A stretch of 37,402 nucleotides of DNA from positions 1 to 37,402 of the forward strand of contig CAZPCV010000008.1 of the NCBI GenBank assembly GCA_964585245.1, in the 5' to 3' direction. Made by a program: the position numbers and the translations under genes. The DNA is from CAZEDL01 sp964585245. Lineage in GTDB: Bacteria; Patescibacteriota; Patescibacteriia; Magasanikbacterales; GWA2-37-8. Every line of letters starts with the position of its first letter. The first letter of the stretch is position 1. Below the pieces are notes generated by a model. That model made no database searches. It was not told where the DNA came from and saw only the letters and a program-made list of their open reading frames with translations. Positions 5,626 to 13,102 of the stretch are shown piece by piece.

Positions 5626-7995
5626 ATGCAAATTGCTTCTAATTTACCCACGATATTAATTATTTTCGGTGCGACCGGCGACCTAATGGGGCGAAAAATT
5701 GTGCCGGCTCTGTTTCATTTATTTGTTGAAAAAAAACTCCCTCCCCTCTTTCATATAATCGGATTTTCTCATCGCAATTTAACGGCCGAAGAATTTCGTT
5801 CTACTATTCGTGCCATTATTAGTGAGCGCACTGAATTCAAAAATTTTCCTCCTCAAACAATCGAAGATTTTTTGAAATTACTGGAATGGCAACAGGGTGA
5901 TTTTGCTAAATTAGACGCCTATCAAACGCTCGCTACTCGCTTGGGGCACATTGATGGCGAATGGAAGGCGTGCGCTAATAAATTATTTTATTTGGCCGTA
6001 CCGCCTAAATTTTTGGAGCCGATTGTTAAAAACCTAGCGGAGTCGCAGCTCACCAAGCCGTGTTCGGCCGAAGAGGGGTGGAGCCGAGTCTTGGTAGAAA
6101 AACCATTTGGCAATGATCTCAAAACCGCCGAAGCGCTGGATGAATTGCTGGGGAAATTATTTAAAGAAGAACAAATTTACCGCATCGATCATTATTTGGC
6201 CAAAACAATGTTACAGAATATCCTTTCTTTTCGTTTTGCCAATAATTTATTCGAGCCGATTTGGAATAAAGAGTATATAGAAAAAATTGAGATTAAATTA
6301 TGGGAAACGCTGGGAGTGGAAGAGCGCGGTCATTATTATGATACCGTTGGGGCGCTGCGCGATATGGGTCAAAATCATTTATTACAAATGCTCGGCCTAA
6401 TCACTATGGAGCATCCCGTTACTCTAAGCGCCGAATCAATCCGTGCAGAGCGCTTAAAATTATTGCAAAGCTTGCCGCGCTTTTCAAAAATAGACATTAA
6501 GACCAAAACAATCCGGGCGCAATATGCAGGGTATCAAGAGATCATTGGAGTGGCCAAAAATTCTAGCGTGGAAACGTATTTTAAATTAGAAACCGAGCTG
6601 AAATCAGAACGGTGGCGGGGTGTGCCGATCACACTAGAAAGTGGCAAGCGCCTGGGCGAGAGAAAAAAGGAAATTGTCGTTACGTTTAAACACACTTCTT
6701 TGTGCCTCTGTCCTGTTGGTGAGCCGCATCGCTGCAATCAGATTATTTTTTCACTCGAACCGACTGAGGGTATCAGTATAAAGTTTTGGTCGAAACTTCC
6801 AGGATTTGATTATGAGCTCGGTGAACGTACCATTGATTTTTTATTACGGGGAGAAAAAACGGATATTCCGTATGTGGAAGAGTACAAGAAAATCCTGCTC
6901 GATTGCATCATGGGTGATCAAACCTTATTCAACGAAACCAGGGAAATTAAAGCCATGTGGCAATTTGTTGATCCGATTGTGCGTGGGTGGCAAGATAACG
7001 TTTCGCCCCTACTGAGTTATGCGGCTGATACTAAAGAAATTACTATGCAAGCAATAGCGCATAAATCCGTTGGCCCTACACTGTCAAAAACCTTGGGTAT
7101 TATCGGACTTGGTAAAATGGGCGCGAATGTTGCCCGGCGATTGGCCGAAAAAAAATGGGACATACGATTATTCAATCGCACCTTTGAAACTGCTCGATCG
7201 CTGGAGCAAGAAATTGGCGCTCCAGCTTTTCAAACGGTTGCCGAACTTGCGGCTTCACTACCCCGCCCGCGGGTGATCTGGCTCATGGTGCCCGCGGGAG
7301 ACGCGGTAGAAGAAACGATTTTTGGAAAAGGCGGACTCATGAGTGTGCTCACTAAAGGCGATACTATTATCGATGGTGGTAATTCTTTTTATCTAGATTC
7401 AGAGCGTCGTGGGAAAAAATTAAAAAAATTCGGTATACATTTTATTGATGTCGGCACATCTGGTGGACCCGCTGGTGCAAGAAACGGTGCCTGTCTCATG
7501 ATCGGTGGCGATAAAAAAATCGCCGAGCGCCTACGACCGCTCTGGCAAGACATGGCGATACCCGAAGGCTATGCCATTTTTAATGGCGCTGGTGCGGGAC
7601 ATTTCGTGAAAATGGTACATAATGGCATAGAATACGGTATGATGCAGGCAATTGCCGAAGGCTTTGCTATTATGAAAAAATCAAATTATAACCTGCCCCT
7701 AACAGAGGTGGCTCGGCTGTATAATCGCGGCAGTGTAATCGAATCACGCCTGGTAGGTTGGCTTAAAAGCGGGTTTGAACAATATGGTGAAAATCTTAAA
7801 GCTGTTTCGGGATCGGTCAACTATACCGGCGAAGGCGAATGGACCGTGAAAACGGCTAAAAAATTAAAAGTGCCTGCACCGGTAATCGAGGAATCATTCC
7901 AAGTGCGCGTCCGTTCCAAGAAAAAGCCCACGTACGCCGGGCAATTATTATCAACGATGCGCAATCAGTTTGGTGGGCATAGTATTAAAAAATAA
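5626..7995 (+). CDS. Fused glucose-6-phosphate dehydrogenase / 6-phosphogluconate dehydrogenase
   Basis: 789 residues in one uninterrupted frame. Residues 1 to about 480 are glucose-6-phosphate dehydrogenase: GATGDL at 15-20 (dinucleotide fold), VEKPFG at 157-162, and the active site RIDHYLAK at 186-193. Residues about 490-789 are a decarboxylating 6-phosphogluconate dehydrogenase of the short, YqeC/GndA-like form (about 300 residues). That part has GLGKMG at 494-499, GNSFYLD from 585, GTSGGPAGARNG from 610, and the catalytic KMVHNGIEYG at 662-671. The long C-terminal domain of classical Gnd is absent. The protein would catalyse the first and third steps of the oxidative branch, giving two NAD(P)H and ribulose 5-phosphate; pgl supplies the step between. 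Transketolase follows 19 nt downstream. I start at 5626 because the G6PDH fold begins there. Confidence 0.92.
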   Translation: MQIASNLPTILIIFGATGDLMGRKIVPALFHLFVEKKLPPLFHIIGFSHRNLTAEEFRSTIRAIISERTEFKNFPPQTIEDFLKLLEWQQGDFAKLDAYQTLATRLGHIDGEWKACANKLFYLAVPPKFLEPIVKNLAESQLTKPCSAEEGWSRVLVEKPFGNDLKTAEALDELLGKLFKEEQIYRIDHYLAKTMLQNILSFRFANNLFEPIWNKEYIEKIEIKLWETLGVEERGHYYDTVGALRDMGQNHLLQMLGLITMEHPVTLSAESIRAERLKLLQSLPRFSKIDIKTKTIRAQYAGYQEIIGVAKNSSVETYFKLETELKSERWRGVPITLESGKRLGERKKEIVVTFKHTSLCLCPVGEPHRCNQIIFSLEPTEGISIKFWSKLPGFDYELGERTIDFLLRGEKTDIPYVEEYKKILLDCIMGDQTLFNETREIKAMWQFVDPIVRGWQDNVSPLLSYAADTKEITMQAIAHKSVGPTLSKTLGIIGLGKMGANVARRLAEKKWDIRLFNRTFETARSLEQEIGAPAFQTVAELAASLPRPRVIWLMVPAGDAVEETIFGKGGLMSVLTKGDTIIDGGNSFYLDSERRGKKLKKFGIHFIDVGTSGGPAGARNGACLMIGGDKKIAERLRPLWQDMAIPEGYAIFNGAGAGHFVKMVHNGIEYGMMQAIAEGFAIMKKSNYNLPLTEVARLYNRGSVIESRLVGWLKSGFEQYGENLKAVSGSVNYTGEGEWTVKTAKKLKVPAPVIEESFQVRVRSKKKPTYAGQLLSTMRNQFGGHSIKK

Positions 7996-8014
7996 AAAGA
8001 AACCAACAAATTTT

Positions 8015-9847
8015 ATGACAAATGTAAACCTGCAAAAAATTTCAACCCTCCTCCGTTATCTTTGCCTTACTTCCACCACTACCGCCGCCTCTGGTCATGC
8101 CACGTCTTCGCTGTCGGCCACAGATCTCATGACCGGGTTACTGTTTGGCGGCTTTTTTAAAGCCGACCTAACTAATCCACATCATCCTAATAACGATCGG
8201 CTTATTTTTAGCAAAGGTCACGCCTCTCCCCTATTTTATGCACTCTATGCTGCGGCCGGTGCCATCCCGCTCGAAGAAATGAATACGCTCCGAAAATTCG
8301 GCAGTCGGCTCGAAGGGCACCCCACACTTAACTTCCCCTACACCGAAGCAGCTACCGGTTCGCTTGGACAAGGCTTATCCATTGGCCTTGGGATGGCGCT
8401 CAATGCCAAGCTGGATAAACTACCTTACAAAACCTACGTATTATTAGGCGACAGTGAAATGGCCGAAGGCTCGGTCTGGGAAGCGCTAGAGGTGGCCAGT
8501 CATTATAAACTGAATAATCTCATCGGCATTATCGACGTGAATCGCCTAGGGCAGCGCGGCGAAACAATGTTGGGGCACGATACAACAATCTATGAAAAAC
8601 GCGTTGCAGCTTTTGGTTGGAAAACGATAGTGATTGACGGTCATGATCTGGCAGAAATTAAACATGCTTACGAATTTACAACACAGGCCACTGATCAGCC
8701 AGTCATGATCATTGCCAAAACCCTCAAGGGTAAGGGTGTTTCTTTTTTAGAAAATAAAGACGGCTGGCATGGCAAAGCACTGTCACAAACAGAATGTGAA
8801 GCCGCACTAAAAGAATTAGGAGCCGTTGACCTGTCTGTTCGCGGCTTAGTTTCCGCCCCCGAAAATATTTCTCTTAGCCCAGCTCAAACCCCGAAGGCCT
8901 ATAACCTAGCCCCTGCTACATATGAAAAACCTACTTCTACTCGCCGGGCCTATGGTAATGCGCTTGCCAAACTCGTGACCGAAGACGAAAAAATCGTCGT
9001 GCTCGATGCCGAGACAAGCAATTCTACCTACGCGGAATTAGCCAAAAAAATCGCCCCTGAGAGATTTTTTGAAATGTATATTGCCGAGCAAAACATGGTC
9101 AGTACCGCACTCGGCTTGTCTCGTCGCGGCAAAATTCCCTTTGTTTCTACCTTTGCCGCTTTCTTTAGCCGGGCAGCTGATCAGATCCGTATGAGTCAAT
9201 ATTCTGATGGCAATGTTAAGTTTGTCGGCTCTCATGCAGGGGTTTCGATCGGTGAAGACGGTTCGTCACAAATGGCGCTCGAAGATTTAAGTTTGTTCCG
9301 GTGTATTTTAGGAAGTACTGTCCTTTATCCCAGTGATGCAGTGTCTACCGAAAAGTTAACTGCTTTAGCGGCTCAAGAAAAAGGGTTATATTATATCCGC
9401 ACCACTCGTAAAGATACCCCTATCTTGTATTCAGACAACGAAGAATTTTCAGTCGGTGGCAGTAAAACTCTACGTTCAAGTGACAAAGATATAGCTACGA
9501 TTGTTGCGGCCGGCATCACGCTGCACGAAGCACTGAATGCGTATGAGATCCTCAAAAAAGACGGTATTATAGTACGTATCATTGATTTGTACAGCATTAA
9601 ACCAATTGATGCCGCCACGCTTAAACGAGCGACTACAGAAACAAAACATGTTATAACCGTCGAAGATCATTATCCAGAAGGTGGTATAGGCGAAGCGGTT
9701 CGGACTGCTTTAAATGATACCCCGCACCCGGTTCATTCGTTGGCGGTCAGAAAAATGTCAAAAAGCGGCAAACCAGAAGAGTTATTGGACTACGAGGAAA
9801 TTTCCGCAGCGGCTATTGTCCGAAAAGTTAGAGAATTAGTTGGTTAG
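8015..9847 (+). CDS. tkt: Transketolase
   Basis: 610 residues, all three domains in one chain. A thiamine-diphosphate enzyme that moves two-carbon units between pentose, triose and hexose phosphates. Motifs: SKGHASPLFYALY and EGHP (TPP histidines), TGSLGQGLSIGLGMAL, and the TPP-magnesium motif GDSEMAEGSVWEALEVAS followed by DVNRLGQRGET. The pyrimidine domain has YIAEQNMVSTALGLSRRGK (catalytic Glu) and SHAGVSIGEDGSSQMALEDL. The composition resembles the shorter animal/archaeal-type transketolases. The ATG at 8015 follows the zwf-gnd stop by 19 nt and matches the conserved N-terminus; a longer frame from 7970 overlaps zwf-gnd and is unlikely. Its cofactor would come through the pathway that includes thiE at 14370. 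Confidence 0.94.
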   Translation: MTNVNLQKISTLLRYLCLTSTTTAASGHATSSLSATDLMTGLLFGGFFKADLTNPHHPNNDRLIFSKGHASPLFYALYAAAGAIPLEEMNTLRKFGSRLEGHPTLNFPYTEAATGSLGQGLSIGLGMALNAKLDKLPYKTYVLLGDSEMAEGSVWEALEVASHYKLNNLIGIIDVNRLGQRGETMLGHDTTIYEKRVAAFGWKTIVIDGHDLAEIKHAYEFTTQATDQPVMIIAKTLKGKGVSFLENKDGWHGKALSQTECEAALKELGAVDLSVRGLVSAPENISLSPAQTPKAYNLAPATYEKPTSTRRAYGNALAKLVTEDEKIVVLDAETSNSTYAELAKKIAPERFFEMYIAEQNMVSTALGLSRRGKIPFVSTFAAFFSRAADQIRMSQYSDGNVKFVGSHAGVSIGEDGSSQMALEDLSLFRCILGSTVLYPSDAVSTEKLTALAAQEKGLYYIRTTRKDTPILYSDNEEFSVGGSKTLRSSDKDIATIVAAGITLHEALNAYEILKKDGIIVRIIDLYSIKPIDAATLKRATTETKHVITVEDHYPEGGIGEAVRTALNDTPHPVHSLAVRKMSKSGKPEELLDYEEISAAAIVRKVRELVG

Positions 9848-9850
9848 CCC

Positions 9851-9879
9851 TTGCTTTTTAGTAGTAAATGTGGCATACT
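9851..9879 (+). promoter_or_regulatory. Promoter for the 37-residue basic protein
   Basis: TTGCTT (9851-9856), 17-nt spacer, CATACT (9874-9879). It begins 4 nt after the tkt stop and places a transcript start about 25 nt before the small ORF at 9911. Confidence 0.6.
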
Positions 9880-9910
9880 CTCTAAGTACTTTTTAAAATT
9901 ATTATTTTGT

Positions 9911-10024
9911 ATGAACAGCGCTCTCAAAGCTCGCATGAACCAGGCCAAAAAGAATACCAAAATTGGTAAGCGCCTGAAAGCAAAAACCAAACATATTGTT
10001 AAAGGTAAAATCGTTCGAACCTAG
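9911..10024 (+). CDS. 37-residue lysine-rich protein, CsbD-like half-repeat
   Basis: A short ORF read directly from the sequence: ATG at 9911, TAG at 10022-10024. The product has 37 residues, 13 of them Lys or Arg and none acidic, so it is extremely basic. It has its own promoter (9851-9879) and a strong terminator (10041-10069), which argues for a real transcript. The core KIGKRLKAKTKHIVKGKI follows the spacing of the C-terminal half of CsbD-type stress proteins (typically GDKxLxAxGKADQxKGKx). CsbD proteins are longer (about 60 residues) and acidic/basic mixed. A nucleic-acid or nucleoid binding role is equally possible. Function is not established. Confidence 0.65.
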   Translation: MNSALKARMNQAKKNTKIGKRLKAKTKHIVKGKIVRT

Positions 10025-10040
10025 CTTTCTTTTTGAATTT

Positions 10041-10069
10041 AAAACCTCCCTTATTTGGGAGGTTTTTTG
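10041..10069 (+). terminator. Intrinsic terminator (likely bidirectional)
   Basis: 10-bp perfect stem AAAACCTCCC/GGGAGGTTTT (10041-10050 and 10057-10066), 6-nt loop, six T on the plus strand. It ends the small basic gene; the minus strand has TTTTAAATT and may also terminate the nitroreductase gene. Confidence 0.85.
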
Positions 10070-10098
10070 TTTAGAAAAAATGGTTTATGTGCTACAAA

Positions 10099-10701
10099 TT
10101 AATTGTATTTAGCTCCGAAGCCGCCTTTAAATAATAAATCAGTAAGAGGCTTACGATCCGAAGGTGCTTCCATTTTTTGCAGATCTTCTGATAAATCGGA
10201 AACATTCCCTTTTTTACCGATTGCTATCATGGCTTCTACCGAATAATCGCCAGGTACTTTTAATTCGGTGCGAGCGCGATCATAATCAAATCCACTCATA
10301 CCGTGCGCTACCAATCCCCGACTCGAGGCTTCGAGAGCGAGACTGATCCAGGCTGAACCAGTATCGAATGAATGAGTTGGAGATGGTTTGCCATTATATT
10401 CAAAGTTGTTACTGGAGAGCACCACCACCAGCGCAGCCGCATTTTTGCACCAGGCCTGATTAAATTCCGCTAATAAACCAAATAACGTTTTCCATTCCGG
10501 CGTATCACGTTTGGCGATTACAAAGCGCCAGGGCTGGCTGTTATACGCCGATGGCGCCCAGCGGGCAGCTTCGAATAACGGGAGTAATTCTTCATCGACC
10601 AGCGCTTCGCCAGATAAAGCGCGTGGAGACCAACGATTTAGGAACAGGTCGTTAATGGGGTAGGTGGCCGTACGTGCCGACTTAGCTTCAACTGAAGACA
10701 T
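10099..10701 (-). CDS. Nitroreductase-family oxidoreductase
   Basis: 200 residues from the ATG at 10701; an ATG two codons upstream (10707) is equally possible. An FMN-dependent NAD(P)H oxidoreductase fold. The N-terminal FMN loop is NRWSPRALSGE (the RxSxR type), then FEAARWAPSAYNSQPWRFVIA, the classic nitroreductase cysteine-less N-x-Q-P-W segment. Next comes SFDTGSAWISLALEASSRGL (dimer/FMN helix), and the C-terminal segment is VEAMIAIGKKG. These enzymes reduce nitro compounds, quinones or flavins; the natural substrate is unknown. It stands alone, convergent with the small basic gene and upstream of nothing on its strand. Confidence 0.9.
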   Translation of the reverse strand: MSSVEAKSARTATYPINDLFLNRWSPRALSGEALVDEELLPLFEAARWAPSAYNSQPWRFVIAKRDTPEWKTLFGLLAEFNQAWCKNAAALVVVLSSNNFEYNGKPSPTHSFDTGSAWISLALEASSRGLVAHGMSGFDYDRARTELKVPGDYSVEAMIAIGKKGNVSDLSEDLQKMEAPSDRKPLTDLLFKGGFGAKYN

Positions 10702-10759
10702 ATGCATTTTTTAGATGAATAACTGTTGTTAGAGTAACAAGGGGGTATTGATTTGTCTA

Positions 10760-11854
10760 CTAGCCGACATCTCCAATAGTAAGCAGGTTATCGCCGTAAT
10801 TTTTATGAATAATATTTTTCAATCGGAGGGCTTTGGAGACAGATTTTACACCCTCGCCTGCCAACGCACTGATGGCGCTTGATCCACCGATAAGAACGGG
10901 GGCGTGAAAAATATATGCTTTATCTACCAGCTGTTCATCGCAAAAACTCCCAAGAATGGTGCCGCCCCCTTCGACCAGCACACTGAGTATTTCAAGCGTA
11001 TATAATTTTTTTAATAAATTTTGGAGTGGAACCTGTCGACCCGGAAATTGCAGTACGGTAATGCCCTGTTGTTTTAATTTTTTTAGCTTCGTGCTCGGGG
11101 CTGATGTGGTCGTAGCCACGATAACATTTGTGTTCCGTAATACCTGGCTGTTCAACGGGAGTCTAAGAGTACTATCGAGAATTATTCGCAATGGATCGCG
11201 TCCTTTACGGTTGCGTACTCCGAGATGCGGATTATCCCGTACCACTGTTTCAATGCCGACGACTATACCCTGATACGTGGCCCGTAACGCATGCGCCGCA
11301 AAGCGTGCGGCTTCGTTCGTGATCCATTTGGAATCATGCGTGCGAGTAGCAATTTTGCCGTCTAAGCTGCTGGCGAATTTAATAGCGACGAAAGGACGTT
11401 TTTTTTCATGGTACGAAAAGAATGCTTCGTTTAAACGCTTGGCTTCTGCAGCAAGCAGCCCGACTTCAACTTTAATTCCTTGTTTTTTAAGCAAATCTAT
11501 CCCCCGTCCGGCTACTTTAGGATTTGGATCGCTCGTGCATATTACTACTCTTTTGATTCCGGCAGTTATAACGCTGGGCGCGCAGGGCGGCTGCCTTCCC
11601 TGGTGTGAACAAGGTTCCAGGGTCACATAGAGTGTTGCGTCTTTGACGGAGTTTTTGAGACGTCGAGCGTGATTTAGTGCTTCAATCTCCGCATGAGCCG
11701 CCCCCACTTTGTGATGGTATCCTTCTCCGATAATCCGATTATTTTTCACTATCACTGCTCCGACCATTGGGTTCGGGTTAGTAAACCCCCGGCCTCGTGC
11801 AGCGAGTTGCAGGGCGCGTTTAAGAAAAAAAGTGTCAGAAACCGATGTTACCAT
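10760..11854 (-). CDS. ribD: Riboflavin biosynthesis protein RibD (deaminase/reductase)
   Basis: 364 residues from the ATG at 11854; an ATG at 11863 overlaps the end of ribA. I prefer 11854 because an AAGGA lies 8 nt upstream of it. Bifunctional: the N-terminal zinc deaminase has GAAHAEIEALNHA and TLEPCSHQGRQPPCAPSVI (zinc His and two Cys). The C-terminal reductase domain begins at RPFVAIKFASSLDGKIAT and includes EGGGTILGSF. It converts the RibA product to 5-amino-6-ribitylamino-uracil phosphate using NADPH. Both domains look complete. It is tightly coupled to ribA upstream (one base between stop and start). Confidence 0.95.
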   Translation of the reverse strand: MVTSVSDTFFLKRALQLAARGRGFTNPNPMVGAVIVKNNRIIGEGYHHKVGAAHAEIEALNHARRLKNSVKDATLYVTLEPCSHQGRQPPCAPSVITAGIKRVVICTSDPNPKVAGRGIDLLKKQGIKVEVGLLAAEAKRLNEAFFSYHEKKRPFVAIKFASSLDGKIATRTHDSKWITNEAARFAAHALRATYQGIVVGIETVVRDNPHLGVRNRKGRDPLRIILDSTLRLPLNSQVLRNTNVIVATTTSAPSTKLKKLKQQGITVLQFPGRQVPLQNLLKKLYTLEILSVLVEGGGTILGSFCDEQLVDKAYIFHAPVLIGGSSAISALAGEGVKSVSKALRLKNIIHKNYGDNLLTIGDVG

Positions 11855-11855
11855 A

Positions 11856-12443
11856 TTAAACATCCTTAAATAGGTGTCGCATTTTTTGTTTTTTAACTTT
11901 CAAATAGTCGCGGTTGGTATCATGAGCCGGAATTTCGAGCGGCACCTGTTCGACGATGTTGATCCCGTATGACTGGAGTTGTTCGATTTTGTCCGGATTG
12001 TTAGTAAGAAGTGCTATTTTAGTTACGCCTAAATCGGCCAGAATGGCAGCGGCGACATCATAGCGGCGCAGATCCGGAGCAAAACCCAGGGCTGTATTTG
12101 CTTCCACCGTATCTAATCCTTGTTCTTGCAAAGCGTACGCTTTGATTTTATTAGTTAAACCAATATTCCGCCCTTCTTGATTCAGATAGAGTATAAGTCC
12201 GCTGGGGCTATCGCCAATTTTTTGTAAGCTAGCTTCAAGCTGTGGCCCACAATCGCATTTTAGTGAGCCGAACACATCGCCAGTTAAACACTCGGAATGG
12301 ACGCGCACCAGTAGCGGTTGAGCCGATAGATCACCCTTAATAAGGGCGACATGCTCTAGCGTATCGGCAGTAGAGCGATAGATTGCTATACGAAATGTGC
12401 CATAGCGGGTTGGCAAGAGGGCGGAAGCCGTTTTTTGTATCAT
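11856..12443 (-). CDS. ribA: GTP cyclohydrolase II
   Basis: 195 residues, a stand-alone RibA without the DHBP synthase (RibB) domain often fused to it. Opens GTP to the diaminopyrimidine that starts riboflavin synthesis. The zinc site is CLTGDVFGSLKCDCGPQ. The GTP-binding and catalytic region is LYLNQEGRNIGLTNKIKAY, followed by ANTALGFAPDLRRYDVAAAIL and LLTNNPDKI. All expected motifs are present. It is first in a two-gene unit with ribD; ribB, ribE and ribH are not in the window. The upstream region is shared with a divergent strong promoter and contains TTGACAAGAGTCAA, so the opposing -35 regions overlap. Confidence 0.95.
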   Translation of the reverse strand: MIQKTASALLPTRYGTFRIAIYRSTADTLEHVALIKGDLSAQPLLVRVHSECLTGDVFGSLKCDCGPQLEASLQKIGDSPSGLILYLNQEGRNIGLTNKIKAYALQEQGLDTVEANTALGFAPDLRRYDVAAAILADLGVTKIALLTNNPDKIEQLQSYGINIVEQVPLEIPAHDTNRDYLKVKKQKMRHLFKDV

Positions 12444-12485
12444 ATTCGTAGTTAGAAGCCGGAAGTGTATATGAATTTGCGAGCA

Positions 12486-12514
12486 TTGACAAGAGTCAAT
12501 TTTTGTGCTATACT
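12486..12514 (+). promoter_or_regulatory. Near-consensus promoter for the YxRT-repeat protein
   Basis: TTGACA (12486-12491), 17-nt spacer, TATACT (12509-12514). The -35 is part of the palindrome TTGACaagaGTCAA (12486-12499), which also presents TTGACT to the divergent ribA direction. Predicted start near 12521. Confidence 0.85.
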
Positions 12515-12543
12515 AAGCTGTTTAATTGATATCTAAGCCATTT

Positions 12544-13044
12544 ATGCGTTACTATATTATCCCCTTAGTTAGCCTTTTTATAAGCGGAGCCCTTCTTACC
12601 GGGGCAGAGGCTAGTTGTCGCTATGACTATTATAGCGGCACCGTCTTTAACCAGGATCGCGTCTACTATCAAAGTGATATGCGCGATAATTATACTTTTG
12701 AAAAAAGACTCGGCACCGAACCTGGCACTGATTGTAACATACTCTCTACGGTAGATGGTACGACGAATTACCATTACTATTATGATAATGCTAACGAATA
12801 TTCTCGTACGTATGTTCGTACTATTAACTATGAGGCAGCAAAAGGGGCAACCTATACCCGCACCCTTGAGCCACAAGCGATAGTAAAAACGGCCGCCAAA
12901 CCGACCGAATATACCCGCACTCTCGTGCCTCAAGCGTCTGGTAGCTATGCTCCAAACAATACTACCTATGTCCGCACGATAGATACCGGTGGTTATGGGT
13001 ATCAAAGAGAAAAGACTTACACGTACAGCCGTACTTACAATTAA
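12544..13044 (+). CDS. Small secreted protein with YxRT repeats
   Basis: 166 residues from the ATG at 12544. The N-terminal signal peptide (RYYIIPLVSLFISGALLTG, cleavage probably after GAEA) indicates export. The mature part is very rich in Tyr, Thr and Arg, with two Cys (ASCRYD and GTDCNI). The C-terminal half carries six Tyr-x-Arg-Thr units: YSRT, YVRT, YTRT, YTRT, YVRT, YSRT. Two of these sit in near-identical blocks, YTRTLEPQA and YTRTLVPQA. I recognise no known domain. The strong promoter and dedicated terminator suggest an abundant product, perhaps a surface or matrix protein. It is transcribed divergently from ribA. Confidence 0.8.
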   Translation: MRYYIIPLVSLFISGALLTGAEASCRYDYYSGTVFNQDRVYYQSDMRDNYTFEKRLGTEPGTDCNILSTVDGTTNYHYYYDNANEYSRTYVRTINYEAAKGATYTRTLEPQAIVKTAAKPTEYTRTLVPQASGSYAPNNTTYVRTIDTGGYGYQREKTYTYSRTYN

Positions 13045-13055
13045 TCTCCTAAATT

Positions 13056-13091
13056 AAAACTATCCCGATTAAAACGGGATAGTTTTTTATT
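13056..13091 (+). terminator. Bidirectional intrinsic terminator
   Basis: 12-bp perfect stem (13056-13067 and 13075-13086) followed by T6 on the plus strand and preceded by A4 for the minus strand. It lies between the convergent YxRT gene and the MFS gene and can serve both. Confidence 0.9.
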
Positions 13092-13102
13092 ACGAAATAC
13101 TT

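Noticed and set aside
12444..12543. FMN riboswitch before ribA
   Set aside because: The upstream gap is under 100 nt and is filled by divergent promoter elements; no RFN-type conserved blocks.
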